From positions 1-64,000 of the forward strand of contig CAIFEB010000004.1 in NCBI GenBank assembly GCA_903789375.1: DNA of 64,000 bases, in the 5' to 3' direction. A program made the position numbers and the translations under genes. This stretch comes from an uncultured Eggerthellaceae bacterium (GTDB lineage Bacteria > Actinomycetota > Coriobacteriia > Coriobacteriales > Eggerthellaceae). Under the pieces are notes generated by a model that saw only the letters and a program-made list of their open reading frames with translations, ran no database searches and was not told the DNA's origin. This document shows, piece by piece, positions 53,874 through 62,848 of this stretch (its first letter is position 1; every line of letters begins with the position of its first letter).

Positions 53874-55100
53874 ATGCGAAACGAATCGAAACGGAGCGCC
53901 ATCAAACGCGGCAGCAATCGCAATGGAGACCGAATCACGCGCACCTGCGCTTCGGAGCCCCACGTCCGCAAGCGCGCAACCTCCACCAACCGCGCGCACA
54001 GCCGCACCGAAACCGCAGTCGGCGACAGCCGCGGCGCGTACGCCGCAAGCGACGCCAGCGTAGCAGCCGACCCCACGCTCGACCGGCGCAGCTTCCTCAA
54101 GACCGCGGGATTCGCCTGCGCGGGCGCGGCCGTCGTAGCGGCGCCGCGCATCGCGGGCCTGGCGGGTGCCAAGCCGTCGCAGCCCGCCGTCACGCGCGCC
54201 TACGCCGACGAGCCCTTTGACGAATCGAGCGCAGGCGCCCTGGTCAACCGCTTCTTCGTCATGAGCGACACGCACCTCGACCTCGGCGGCGGTTCCTACG
54301 AAGAACGGCTCATCGACGCCTTCGAGGACATCGCGCAGATGAATGAGGCACCGGAGTTCATCATCGTCAACGGCGACATCACCAACGACGGCACCGCCGC
54401 CGAATACGATCTGTTCCGCAGCTTGGCAACCGACGCGGGACTCGACTTCGCCAACAGATTCACGCTGGTCATGGGCAACCACGAGCAGTCGACGTCCGAT
54501 ACTCCGGGAGGGGCGGCTGTGTACGCTGAGCGCCGTGCGACGTTCAAAGAGCACGCGGGCACGGACGAGGTGTACTTCGAGCGCTCGATCGCAGGCGCGC
54601 ACCTGATCGCGCTCGGCCCCGACCTGGACCCGACGTCCGACTGGGTCAACTTCAAGCTGAGCGGCGAGCAGCTCGCCTGGCTCGACGCGCAGCTTTCCGC
54701 CGACGAGGTCTCAGGCAGGTTGTCGCTTGTGTTCTGCCACGAGCCCCTGCACGGCACGGTGAAGGACACCACGCCCGGGACCTGGGGATTTACTAACTCC
54801 ATCGAGAACGACGCCGCGCTGGCCGACGTCATCGGGCGCCACGGCAACCTCGTCTTCTTCAGCGGGCACACGCACGCGTACCCCGATTGCGCCGTATCCG
54901 ACGACGGCACGCGCGCGTTCGTCGCATCGGGGTCGGTCGCCTACGAGTACCAGAAGGGCTCCGACGATTCCGAAGGGTCGGACACGAGCGCGTCGAGCGG
55001 CCTGCTCGTGAGCTTGTACGAGCACGCGCTCGCCATCGACGTGCGCGACTTCGACAACGAGCGCTGGGATGACCGCTGGACGTTCGCGCTGCCGCTGTAG
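53874..55100 (+). CDS. Tat-exported metallophosphoesterase
   Basis: 408 residues. A calcineurin-like phosphoesterase fold shows the metal motifs SDTHLDLG (D132, H134), NGDITNDG, GNHE, CHEPLHG and SGHTHAY. A Tat signal DRRSFLKTAGFACAGAAVVA starts at residue 70, after an unusually long, basic, low-complexity 70-residue N-region. No alternative ATG or GTG start occurs before residue 130, and AGAAAGGAAC precedes the ATG. The substrate is some extracytoplasmic phosphoester; nothing nearby identifies it. A hairpin covers its ribosome-binding site. Confidence 0.88.
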   Translation: MRNESKRSAIKRGSNRNGDRITRTCASEPHVRKRATSTNRAHSRTETAVGDSRGAYAASDASVAADPTLDRRSFLKTAGFACAGAAVVAAPRIAGLAGAKPSQPAVTRAYADEPFDESSAGALVNRFFVMSDTHLDLGGGSYEERLIDAFEDIAQMNEAPEFIIVNGDITNDGTAAEYDLFRSLATDAGLDFANRFTLVMGNHEQSTSDTPGGAAVYAERRATFKEHAGTDEVYFERSIAGAHLIALGPDLDPTSDWVNFKLSGEQLAWLDAQLSADEVSGRLSLVFCHEPLHGTVKDTTPGTWGFTNSIENDAALADVIGRHGNLVFFSGHTHAYPDCAVSDDGTRAFVASGSVAYEYQKGSDDSEGSDTSASSGLLVSLYEHALAIDVRDFDNERWDDRWTFALPL

Positions 55101-55290
55101 CGGGCTGCCGCCCGGACGCGGTTTGCCTGAACACACCGCCGTTCATGCGCGCCGCCGATAGCACCATTGCACCGACGCACTTGCCCCCTGACGCGGTTCA
55201 GCCTTTTGAATGCGACGCCCCGATTGGGCCCCTCGGCGAAGAGCAGACGGCCGCCCATCGACCCGACCGGCGTCTCAGCTCGGCGCCACC

Positions 55291-56931
55291 CTATCGGCAC
55301 GCTGCCGCAATCGCGCGGGCGGCCTCGTCCACCCGTTCGGGTGCAAGCCCCGAGTACTGGATGACGAAGCGCGCGCCGTCCTCCGCCGGCTCAATCGACG
55401 CGCCATGGCAGTACGACGAAAGCGGCGCCAGCTTCACGCCCCGCGCTCGGGCCTGCGCGGCGACCTCCGCCTCGCTTCGCTTTGTCGCCACGGCGCACAC
55501 GAAGTGAAGACCCGAATCAGCCTCGCATATCCGCACGTCATCGCCCAATTCCTCATGAAGCGCATCCATGAGCGCGTCGCGCAGCCGGCGCTGCTGGTTG
55601 CGGTAGCGCGCCAGATGGCGCTCGTACGCCCCCGATTCGAGCGTGCGTGCGAGCGTCACCTGGTCGATGACGCTCACCGTGTTCGCGAAGAACCCCACGT
55701 GCGCGTCGAGGTCGGCGCTCAGGCGCTCCGGCACCACCATGTAGGCGATGCGCAACGCGGAGCTCAGGCTTTTCGAGAACGTGGACAGATAGAGCACGCG
55801 CCCTTCGGCGTCGACGGCGGCAAGGGGCGGAATCGGCTTGCCCGCGAACCGGAACTCCCAGTCGTAGTCGTCTTCGACGATGGTGCGGAACGGCTGCTCG
55901 TACGCCCAGCTCAAAAGCTCGTAACGCCGCGACACCGGCATCGGGCGGCCCGTGGGGAACTGATGCGACGGCGTGACGTGCGCGATGGCCGCGCCCGTGG
56001 CCGCAAGCGACACGACGCTCATGCCCGCCTCGTCCACCTGCGCGAACGCGACCGGCGCCCCGTACGACGCGTAGATGTCGGCGAGCCGCAGGTAGCCGGG
56101 GTTCTCGACGGCGTACGTGCGCGCGGTGCCGAGCAGCTTGACGATGACGCCGTAGAGCACTTGCGCGCCCGCGCCGATGAAGATGCGCGCGGGATCGACG
56201 TCCATGCCCCGCGCGCCGCGCAGATACGCGGCAATCGCCGTGCGCAGCCGCTCGTTTCCCCAGGCAGGCTGCGGGCCGAACAGCTCGGCATAGCTCTCGT
56301 GGGCCATGCACGAGCGCAGCGCCCGCGTCCAGAACGTGCCGACTGCGTCCGCTTCGCCGCTGCCCGGGCGCGAGAAGTCGGCGACGAGCGGCGGCTGCGC
56401 CGATGCGGAATCGGGTGCGTCGGCAGTTTGGAACGCGGGCACGTCATGGTCGAATTGCGCCACGCGGGCGGTTTGGCTGGGTTGCACCGTGCGCATGGTT
56501 TGGCTGCCCTGCGCAGCTTGCATGGTCTGATCGCGATTCACTGCACGCAGGGCATCGCCGGCTTGCGCCGCGCGGGCATCCCCCGCAGCCTGTCCAGCTT
56601 GCGCATCGCGCTTCGCATGCGCGAGCGCGCGCCCTCCTTCGCCCGTGTTCGGTTGCACGACAATGCGCGCCCCCGGCTTCCAGATCGCCGGAAGCTCTTG
56701 GCAAAAGTACCCCCGGCGCTCCTCGGCACGCACGTACCCCTCGCCCACGAGCTGGGCGTACGCATTCTCCACGGTGACGAGTCCCACCCCGAGATGCGCC
56801 GCGAGCGCGCGTTTGGACGGCAGCCGCTCCCCCGCCTCGATTTTGCCAGCGACGATATCGTCGCGGATGCAGCGGTACAGATACTCGTAGCGGCTTTCGT
56901 CCCCGCGTTGGTCCAGGTCGTAGCTCAGCAC
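55291..56931 (-). CDS. pdxR: PdxR: MocR-family (GntR/aminotransferase) regulator of vitamin B6 synthesis
   Basis: About 546 residues. An N-terminal GntR winged helix (RYEYLYRCIRDDIVAGKIEAGERLPSKRALAAHLGV) is joined by a long Ala/Gln-rich linker (about 110-190) to an aminotransferase fold I domain with the PLP-lysine box STFSKSL. MocR proteins of this kind sense PLP and activate or repress pdxST, which lies divergently. The GTG at 56931 is preferred because GAGGAG precedes it and relatives start at LxYDLDxRG. An ATG at 56949 would add six residues and overlaps an operator-like repeat. Confidence 0.93.
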   Translation of the reverse strand: MLSYDLDQRGDESRYEYLYRCIRDDIVAGKIEAGERLPSKRALAAHLGVGLVTVENAYAQLVGEGYVRAEERRGYFCQELPAIWKPGARIVVQPNTGEGGRALAHAKRDAQAGQAAGDARAAQAGDALRAVNRDQTMQAAQGSQTMRTVQPSQTARVAQFDHDVPAFQTADAPDSASAQPPLVADFSRPGSGEADAVGTFWTRALRSCMAHESYAELFGPQPAWGNERLRTAIAAYLRGARGMDVDPARIFIGAGAQVLYGVIVKLLGTARTYAVENPGYLRLADIYASYGAPVAFAQVDEAGMSVVSLAATGAAIAHVTPSHQFPTGRPMPVSRRYELLSWAYEQPFRTIVEDDYDWEFRFAGKPIPPLAAVDAEGRVLYLSTFSKSLSSALRIAYMVVPERLSADLDAHVGFFANTVSVIDQVTLARTLESGAYERHLARYRNQQRRLRDALMDALHEELGDDVRICEADSGLHFVCAVATKRSEAEVAAQARARGVKLAPLSSYCHGASIEPAEDGARFVIQYSGLAPERVDEAARAIAAACR

Positions 56932-56947
56932 ACGCACGCTCCTCGTC

Positions 56948-56990
56948 ATCTGGTCCTATCGGTTTCTTTCATCTGGTCCCATTCTGGTCC
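56948..56990. promoter_or_regulatory. PdxR operator repeats
   Basis: Three direct copies of (A/T)TCTGGTCC lie at 56948-56956, 56971-56979 and 56982-56990 in the 147-base divergent region. Direct repeats are the usual MocR/PdxR site form, and the TGGTCC core resembles reported PdxR boxes. Confidence 0.72.
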
Positions 56991-57078
56991 TGTCATTTTG
57001 TCGTGAATTGGACGTTCTCACATCTCCAGACAACGCATACCATCCCAACCATTACCTATCGGAAAGGAAGGCTTTCAC

Positions 57079-57987
57079 ATGTCAGAAACGCAGCAGACCG
57101 CAACCGAGCAGACCCCCGCCGAGCGCGCCAAGCTCAACCGAGAGCTCGCTCAGATGCTCAAGGGCGGCGTCATCATGGACGTCACGACGCCCGAACAGGC
57201 GCGCATCGCCGAGGAGGCGGGCGCGGCGGCCGTCATGGCACTCGAGCGCATCCCGGCCGACATTCGTGCGGCCGGCGGCGTGAGCCGCATGAGCGACCCG
57301 AAGATGATCCGCGGCATCCAGGAGGCCGTGTCCATCCCCGTCATGGCGAAATGCCGCATCGGCCATTTCGTCGAGGCGCAGGTGCTCCAGGCGATCGACA
57401 TCGACTACATCGATGAGTCGGAGGTGCTCTCGCCCGCCGACGACGTGTACCACATCGACAAGACGAAGTTCGCCGTGCCGTTCGTCTGCGGCGCGCGCAA
57501 CCTGGGCGAGGCCCTGCGCCGCATCGCCGAGGGCGCGAGCATGATCCGCACGAAGGGCGAGCCGGGCACCGGCGACGTCGTGCAGGCCGTGAGCCACATG
57601 CGGCTCATCAACTCCGAGATCCGCGCGGTGGCAAGCCTGCGCGAAGACGAGCTGTTCGAGCGCGCCAAGCAGCTCGAAGTGCCCGTCGACCTGGTGCGCT
57701 ACGTGCACGACAACGGCAAGCTGCCCGTCGTGAACTTCGCAGCCGGCGGCGTCGCGACGCCCGCGGACGCCGCTCTGATGATGCAACTCGGCGCTGAAGG
57801 CGTGTTCGTCGGCAGCGGCATCTTCAAGAGCGGCAACCCCGCGAAGCGCGCCCGTGCCATCGTCGGCGCCGTGACCAACTTCCGCGACGCAAAGGTCATC
57901 GCCGAGCTGTCGGAGGATCTGGGCGAGGCGATGGTCGGCATCAACAAGGACGAGATCGAGCTTCTGATGGCGGAACGGGGCAAGTAG
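57079..57987 (+). CDS. pdxS: Pyridoxal 5'-phosphate synthase lyase subunit PdxS
   Basis: 302 residues. It condenses ribose-5-phosphate, glyceraldehyde-3-phosphate and ammonia to PLP in the DXP-independent pathway. A TIM barrel has [30 protein letters not shown] with the Schiff-base K91, [21 protein letters not shown] with the second Lys, and FVGSGIFKS near the end. An N-terminal extension of about 15 residues is present. AAAGGAAGG precedes the ATG. Translated with pdxT 1 base downstream. Confidence 0.97.
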   Translation: MSETQQTATEQTPAERAKLNRELAQMLKGGVIMDVTTPEQARIAEEAGAAAVMALERIPADIRAAGGVSRMSDPKMIRGIQEAVSIPVMAKCRIGHFVEAQVLQAIDIDYIDESEVLSPADDVYHIDKTKFAVPFVCGARNLGEALRRIAEGASMIRTKGEPGTGDVVQAVSHMRLINSEIRAVASLREDELFERAKQLEVPVDLVRYVHDNGKLPVVNFAAGGVATPADAALMMQLGAEGVFVGSGIFKSGNPAKRARAIVGAVTNFRDAKVIAELSEDLGEAMVGINKDEIELLMAERGK

Positions 57988-57988
57988 C

Positions 57989-58543
57989 ATGACGACGGCG
58001 GTTCTCGCGCTGCAAGGCGCGTTCATCGAACACGAGCGTCGGCTCGCCGACCTGGGAGAACGCACGATAGAGCTGCGCTGCGCCGAAGATCTGGCGCAGC
58101 CGTTCGACCGGCTCGTGCTCCCCGGCGGCGAGAGCACCGTCCAGGGCAAGCTGCTCGGCGAGCTGGGCATGCTCGCGCCCCTGCGCGAGCGCATCGAGGC
58201 GGGCATGCCGGTGCTCGGCACCTGCGCGGGGCTCATCCTGCTCGCTCGCCGCATCGAGGGCGACGGCGGCTGGCTGCAGACGCTCCCCGTGACGGTCAGG
58301 CGCAACGCCTACGGCCGCCAGCTGGGGAGCTTCCACGCGACGGGCACGTTCGGGGCATGGGACGACGTCCCCTTCACCTTCATCCGCGCACCGTTCATCG
58401 TCGAAGCGGACAATGCGGTGGACGTGCTCGCGCGCGTGCGCGGCGACATCGCCGGCGTGCGCTTCGGCAACCAGATAGGCGTGGCGTTCCACCCCGAGCT
58501 CGACCCCGACGACCGCATCCACCAGCTGTTCTTGTCGCTGTAG
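57989..58543 (+). CDS. pdxT: Pyridoxal 5'-phosphate synthase glutaminase subunit PdxT
   Basis: 184 residues. It releases ammonia from glutamine and channels it to PdxS. Catalytic Cys is C79 in GTCAGLI, and the His-Glu pair is H168 and E170 in FHPEL. The GALQGAFxEH-type start (LALQGAFIEH) and LPGGEST are family hallmarks. It starts 1 base after the pdxS stop codon. Confidence 0.97.
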   Translation: MTTAVLALQGAFIEHERRLADLGERTIELRCAEDLAQPFDRLVLPGGESTVQGKLLGELGMLAPLRERIEAGMPVLGTCAGLILLARRIEGDGGWLQTLPVTVRRNAYGRQLGSFHATGTFGAWDDVPFTFIRAPFIVEADNAVDVLARVRGDIAGVRFGNQIGVAFHPELDPDDRIHQLFLSL

Positions 58544-58603
58544 GGACGATTTCCGTTACCTTCGGCATCCCGGAGAAGGAACAGCGGCCCCACGACGAAA
58601 GCA

Positions 58604-58635
58604 ACGGAAGCGGGGGTTGACGCCCTCGCTTCCGT
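58604..58635 (+). terminator. Possible terminator after pdxT
   Basis: ACGGAAGCGGGGG (58604-58616) pairs with CCCTCGCTTCCGT (58623-58635) with one G-T pair. No T-run follows, so it is either a weak terminator or an mRNA 3' end structure. Confidence 0.5.
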
Positions 58636-58766
58636 AAACGCTACATCCTTCCCAGCGGATTGATGGGTAGCTCGTGGCAGCTGTATTCGCTCAGGAGGCG
58701 CGCTGCCATATCTGCAAGGTTTCCGTGTATGTTGCCATCAGGCCGCGTCTTCCAGAATTTGATGCA

Positions 58767-59057
58767 TTATCGTGCAAGCACGAGCCATTCAAGCTCATTG
58801 GCAAACGCGTGTGCTCGAGCGCTACCTCGCTCTGCCCTCCTGAGCCTCCAAGCCACATCTCTCGCATGCGCATCGTAGGCGCCTTCGTGCAACCGTTTCC
58901 CGCAAAGCGGGCAAAACCGCGCCATGAACGACCCTTGCAGCTCGCTGATGGGAAACAGCTCCCCGCATTCGCAGCAGCGAGCGATGCCGTCCTGTTCCCA
59001 CGTAGCCGTCTCGTGCGCGACCTCGCTTGAATCCGAAAAAAACAGTTCTATGCCCAA
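58767..59057 (-). CDS. Small zinc-ribbon protein, function unknown
   Basis: About 96 residues. Two cysteine pairs, CCECGELF and FCPLCGKRL, 20 residues apart, form a probable zinc ribbon; the remainder is charged and helical (RDVAWRLRRAERG). No family is recognised. The TTG at 59057 is preferred because AAGGGG sits about seven bases upstream; a GTG at 59066 is possible but too close to that site. The opposite strand is also open over much of it, so some doubt remains. Confidence 0.6.
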   Translation of the reverse strand: MGIELFFSDSSEVAHETATWEQDGIARCCECGELFPISELQGSFMARFCPLCGKRLHEGAYDAHARDVAWRLRRAERGSARAHAFANELEWLVLAR

Positions 59058-59268
59058 CGTGCCCACCCCTTATCCATTTGTGAAGGTGGGCACGATGATA
59101 CGCTTTTCGTTCAATTCATGAGTACCACAAAGGGGACACCCAGGCGTATTTTTCCGAATGCGAGGATTTCACCAGCGAATTTTTCCGGAAATCGATAGCG
59201 ATTGCGCACGTTCTTGTCACTGTAAGAACAGCTCGAGCACCCTGCGGTCATCTGCTGGTCATCTGCGT

Positions 59269-59305
59269 TCGGGAAGGCGTCGCGCATCGAGAAACGCCTT
59301 CCCGA
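59269..59305. terminator. Hairpin downstream of the antitoxin-like gene
   Basis: TCGGGAAGGCGT (59269-59280) pairs perfectly with ACGCCTTCCCGA (59294-59305) right after the stop codon of the minus-strand gene. No T-run. A smaller hairpin GTTCTT/AAGAAC lies nearby at about 59210-59230. Confidence 0.5.
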
Positions 59306-59311
59306 GCAGCC

Positions 59312-59608
59312 TCACAGCAATCCTCTGCTGCGAAGCCGGTCTGCCTTGATCTCCGCGCGAGACATATCGTCAAACCGCGACGTGCGCGGCTCCGAGATGG
59401 AGTCAACCACATTCGTCTGCCACGCACCCGTCTGCAGAGCGGGCTCCTCGTCTCCCGAAATGAGGAAGGCCGCGCTCTGATCGGCGATCAATCGGTCGTA
59501 CATAAGATTGATAGCTTCCGATGCGGTCAATCCCTCGCGGGCGAGAATCCGATTGCCACGTTCGATCTTCTCGGCGTCCATGCGCGCGATTGCCATCGTT
59601 ATTCCCAT
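59312..59608 (-). CDS. RelB/DinJ-like antitoxin, orphan
   Basis: 98 residues. The N-terminal ribbon-helix-helix fits RelB/DinJ: MAIARMDAEKIERGNRILAREGLTASEAINLMYDRLI, with the GLTxSEAIN motif. A variable C-terminal part would bind a toxin. No RelE/YafQ-type toxin gene lies downstream (only 250 bases, with hairpins) or upstream, so the toxin has been lost or is encoded elsewhere. TTGGGAGGGACACG precedes the ATG. Confidence 0.8.
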   Translation of the reverse strand: MGITMAIARMDAEKIERGNRILAREGLTASEAINLMYDRLIADQSAAFLISGDEEPALQTGAWQTNVVDSISEPRTSRFDDMSRAEIKADRLRSRGLL

Positions 59609-59746
59609 CGTGTCCCTCCCAAGTACACGACCTCTGCGAACGGCTGGAATAAGTCGATGAGCCCAGTTTTTCAGAATGCGACAAGATATTCAAGAGCGTT
59701 TCACTCGGCATTTGCCGGCGCTCCGCAAACGCGCGCCGATCGCGCC

Positions 59747-60235
59747 CTACCGATGCGCGAGTGCGCGCGTGCCGAAGTTCGCGCGCAGGCAGAGCACGCC
59801 GCCGATGCCGACCGACAGGGCGATTGAGCACGCGAGCGCTTCCGGCGCGCCGAACGCGAGCGCGGGGATGCCCATGAGCACGCCGCACGCGTACGGCACG
59901 AGCCAGAACAGCCACACGGCGATGCTCAGACGGTGGAACTGCGCGCGGGCGCTCTCGCTGCCCCGCGCGAGGGTGACCGTGGCCCAGCCCGCATGCACGA
60001 GCATGAGCACGAGGGCGAACGCGCCGGTGACGGCGTGGACGGGGTTCGCGCCCGAGGCGGCGGCGAGGTTCGTCATGACGCTCGTGCCGAACGTGTCGCA
60101 CGCAAGTCCCAAATAGAAAAGGACCAGGTGGCGTGGCTTGAGCGCGCCGGCGCGGCGCTCGGCGAAGACGCCTGCGGTGTAGAAGACGAGTGCGAGGGTG
60201 ATGATGCCCGATGCGAGGGCAAGTTCGAAGTTCAT
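59747..60235 (-). CDS. HsmA/TIGR03987 family membrane protein
   Basis: 162 residues with four to five membrane spans. The pattern LALVFYTAGVFAERRAGALKPRHLVLFYLGLACDTFGT, then HAVTGAFALVLMLVHAGWATVTL and FHRLSIAVWLFWLVPYACGVLMG, fits the HsmA/TIGR03987 family, whose role is poorly defined. GAAAGGAACC precedes the ATG. A promoter with an overlapping inverted-repeat operator lies just upstream, and a TetR regulator gene is the next gene upstream on the same strand. Confidence 0.82.
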   Translation of the reverse strand: MNFELALASGIITLALVFYTAGVFAERRAGALKPRHLVLFYLGLACDTFGTSVMTNLAAASGANPVHAVTGAFALVLMLVHAGWATVTLARGSESARAQFHRLSIAVWLFWLVPYACGVLMGIPALAFGAPEALACSIALSVGIGGVLCLRANFGTRALAHR

Positions 60236-60274
60236 GATGGTTCCTTTCGGTTCGCTCCGTTGATGACAGCTTTC

Positions 60275-60302
60275 ATCCTACGGAGCGCACCGTGAACATC
60301 AA
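60275..60302 (-). promoter_or_regulatory. Promoter of the HsmA-family gene
   Basis: On the minus strand TTGATG (60297-60302), a 16-base spacer and TAGGAT (60275-60280), the same -10 and spacing as at cysK. It starts transcription about 30 bases before the gene. Confidence 0.65.
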
Positions 60303-60352
60303 CGCGCCGGTGTTCACGACGCCCGAGAGCCCGCACCCTGCCGGTGTTCACG
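60291..60352. promoter_or_regulatory. Putative TetR operator overlapping the -35 box
   Basis: CGTGAACA (60291-60298) and TGTTCACG (60311-60318) are perfect 8-bp inverted arms separated by 12 bases and cover the -35 hexamer. A further half-site in direct orientation, GCCGGTGTTCACG, occurs at 60306-60318 and 60340-60352. Confidence 0.7.
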
Positions 60353-60450
60353 CCTGCCCGCAGGCTCGCACCTTGCCTGCGCGCGCCCTCGATCAGATTT
60401 CTGCGGGAGCATGTCGCGGCATGGGCACGTATCCGGCGAACCGCCGGCAT

Positions 60451-61275
60451 TCACACCCGCGGGCCTGCACCGCCCGTCGCTGCCGCAGGGACATCGGCGC
60501 CCGCGCCCGACGGTGCCGCCGGTGCGGCATCGCCCGCTCCCGAGCCATACAGCCCCTGTTCGAGCAGGTAGAACAGAAGCGGGCAGTCCGGCTCTCCCGC
60601 CTGCAGGGCGCTCATCGCGCTGCGCGCCGTGAACTCGACGACCGCTTCGGCGTCGACGCCTGCGGGCAGGCGATCCCACCGTACGCGCTCATCGTGTTCG
60701 AGAACCGCAACGAGCCCGCGCTTGGCGTGCGCGAGCGTCTGGCTTTCGCGCACGTGCGCGGCGAGGCGGTCAGCCTGGGGCAGGTCCTCGCGGTCGACAA
60801 GCCACGTCGCACGGAAATCGTCGAGAACGGCGGCGGCGCGGGCGTACAGTCGCCGGCAGTAGATAACGTAGGTCTCACCTGGCTCGATGTGGCAGAAATC
60901 GTCGAAGAACGCGCGCTCGAAGAAGCGCGTCGCAGCTGCGACCACGATGTCGCTTTTCGTCGGGAACAGCTTGTACAGGTAACCGACCGACACTCCCGCC
61001 GCGCGGGCCACGCCCCGAGCCGATACAGCGGCAAGCCCCTGACGTGCGGCGATGTCGACGGCGGCATCCACGATGGCCCGCCTGCGCTTCGCGGCATCGC
61101 CAGTCGTCGCCACAGGCGCCGGCTTGCTTCCCGGGCTCGACGAGGCGTTCGCGTGCGCCCGCGCGCCTGGCTCCACCGACGCGCCGGCAGCCCTCGACCC
61201 CCGACCAGCCGCTCCCAACGATGCGTGCCCGTTGCCGCCGGCGGCTTCCGCCGTCCGCTTCCCCGCATCTTCCAT
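60451..61275 (-). CDS. TetR-family regulator with long N-terminal extension
   Basis: 274 residues. The helix-turn-helix RRRAIVDAAVDIAARQGLAAVSARGVARAAGVSVGYLYKLFPTKSDIV lies unusually far in (about 63-110), after about 60 Ala/Gly/Pro-rich residues; a similar low-complexity tail ends the protein. The ATG at 61275 has AAGGAGCG upstream. The inverted repeat 130 bases downstream at the hsmA-family promoter is its likely site; the divergent transporter gene may be a second target. Confidence 0.88.
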   Translation of the reverse strand: MEDAGKRTAEAAGGNGHASLGAAGRGSRAAGASVEPGARAHANASSSPGSKPAPVATTGDAAKRRRAIVDAAVDIAARQGLAAVSARGVARAAGVSVGYLYKLFPTKSDIVVAAATRFFERAFFDDFCHIEPGETYVIYCRRLYARAAAVLDDFRATWLVDREDLPQADRLAAHVRESQTLAHAKRGLVAVLEHDERVRWDRLPAGVDAEAVVEFTARSAMSALQAGEPDCPLLFYLLEQGLYGSGAGDAAPAAPSGAGADVPAAATGGAGPRV

Positions 61276-61523
61276 CGTTTTCGCGCTCCTTCGCCCGGCA
61301 GCCTGCGTTCGTGCTCCCTCAGTGTACTATTGACCCCAGCTCGCATCGCCGCCTCGAATCAGCCGAATTCGCAGACATTCCCGCTGCGGCTGCCAGCCGA
61401 AACCTGTTGAACAGCGCGCGGAACGCGCGTCGCCTGCGACGCGCACGGACCGCAATGCGCCACGGCGCCAGAAGCGCACGAACCCGCCGCACGGCGGCAC
61501 GGCATCGCAGAGGAGGCGATCGA

Positions 61524-62498
61524 ATGAAGTTGAGGTGGGCCTGGCTTTCGCTCGGGCGGTTCATCAGCAAGCACCTCGTGCTGCTCATCCCGCTCTGCCT
61601 CGTGATCGCCATCTTCGCGCCCGGCGTGTTCTCGCCGCTGCGACCGCTCGTGCCCACGCTCTTCGCGCTCATGACGTTCCAGAGCTCGCTCGGCAACCGC
61701 ATCGAGAACTTCCGCCGCGCACTCGCCCATCCTGCGCCGATCATCTGCGTCATCGCGTTCGCCCACGTCATCCTGCCCCTTGCGGCGTGGCTTCTGGGGA
61801 GGCTCGTCTTCGGGTCCGACCCCGACATCGTCGCCGGCATCGTGCTTGAGTACAGCGTGCCCATCGCCACGACCATGGTCATGTGGGTGTCGCTGTACGA
61901 GGGCAGCACCGCCACCGCGCTCGCCGCGCTCATGCTGTCGACGCTCATCGCGCCGTTTTCGATTCCCGCGACGCTGCAGATCCTTCTGGGCGCGCAGGTG
62001 CATGTGGAAACCTGGGGCATGATACGCGACATGCTGTACATGACCGCCATCCCGGCGCTCGCCGCGCTCGCATTCAACGAGCTGTCGCACGGCTGGGCGT
62101 CTGAGCACGTGTCGCAGCCGCTCGCGCCCGCCGCGCGCATCGCGCTGCTTCTCATCGTGACAACCAACACCACGAGCATCTCCGACTACATCCTGCACCT
62201 GACACCGCAGCTCGGCGCCGTGCTCGTCTTCATCGGGTTGTTCGCCGCCGGGAGCTACCTCTGCGGCATCCTGGTGGCGCGCGCGACCCACCAGCCGCGC
62301 GCGACGTTCACGCCCGTGGCGTTCGGCTGCGGCATGCGCAACATCTCGGCGGGCGCAGTGCTCGCGGCGCAGTACTTCCCCGCCGCCACCATCTTCCCCG
62401 TCATCGTGGGAACGCTGTTCCAGCAGATTCTGGCGGCGCTGTTCGGCAAGCTGATGAAACGCCAGCTCGACCGCATGGACGACGCCCCGGCGCGCTGA
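61524..62498 (+). CDS. Bile acid:sodium symporter-family transporter
   Basis: 324 residues with about nine to ten hydrophobic spans. The layout and segments such as PTLFALMTFQSSLGN, VIAFAHVILPLAAWLLG, GIVLEYSVPIATTMVMWVSL and FGCGMRNISAGAVLA fit the BASS/SBF family; the central Pro-Ile crossover is visible. The substrate may be an organic anion and need not be bile acid. The ATG at 61524 follows AGAGGAGGCG; the frame stays open upstream across the divergent TetR gene but without family sequence. Confidence 0.86.
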   Translation: MKLRWAWLSLGRFISKHLVLLIPLCLVIAIFAPGVFSPLRPLVPTLFALMTFQSSLGNRIENFRRALAHPAPIICVIAFAHVILPLAAWLLGRLVFGSDPDIVAGIVLEYSVPIATTMVMWVSLYEGSTATALAALMLSTLIAPFSIPATLQILLGAQVHVETWGMIRDMLYMTAIPALAALAFNELSHGWASEHVSQPLAPAARIALLLIVTTNTTSISDYILHLTPQLGAVLVFIGLFAAGSYLCGILVARATHQPRATFTPVAFGCGMRNISAGAVLAAQYFPAATIFPVIVGTLFQQILAALFGKLMKRQLDRMDDAPAR

Positions 62499-62848
62499 CA
62501 GCGGCAGCTGAGACGCAGCGCCCCGCCGATGAGCACCGTTCGGCATGGGGCCGGACGAACGAGGCGCGCGTAAAAAGCGACGCGTACCCGCCGACGCGTA
62601 CCGCCCGACATGGGAACCGACTCGAATCACAGAGCCTACAAATGCAGCGCCGCGGTCCGCCGAGCCGTCGCAGCAACCACCGCCCGCCCCTGCGCGCGTT
62701 CAGCATCTCCTTTCCGGCGCACGCCGCCGAAACGGCACTTTTCAAAATCCGAACATCATCCTTACGGTGCCCTGACCGTCGCGCGTGAGCCTAGCGAGAG
62801 CGTCCGCGCGCATGCGGGCGCAGCCTGCACCCATCCAAGGAGATGTTC
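62499..62848. other. Gene-free spacer before the YibE/F gene
   Basis: 350 bases. ACGCGTACC is repeated in GACGCGTACCCGCCGACGCGTACC near 62580. The last part (62738-62770) is A+T-richer and may hold the promoter. No terminator hairpin with a T-run and no gene is seen. Confidence 0.4.

Noticed and set aside
58674-59030. A 118-codon plus-strand frame overlapping the zinc-ribbon gene
   Set aside because: The minus-strand frame has two well-spaced CxxC pairs and a ribosome-binding site; the plus frame has none of these.
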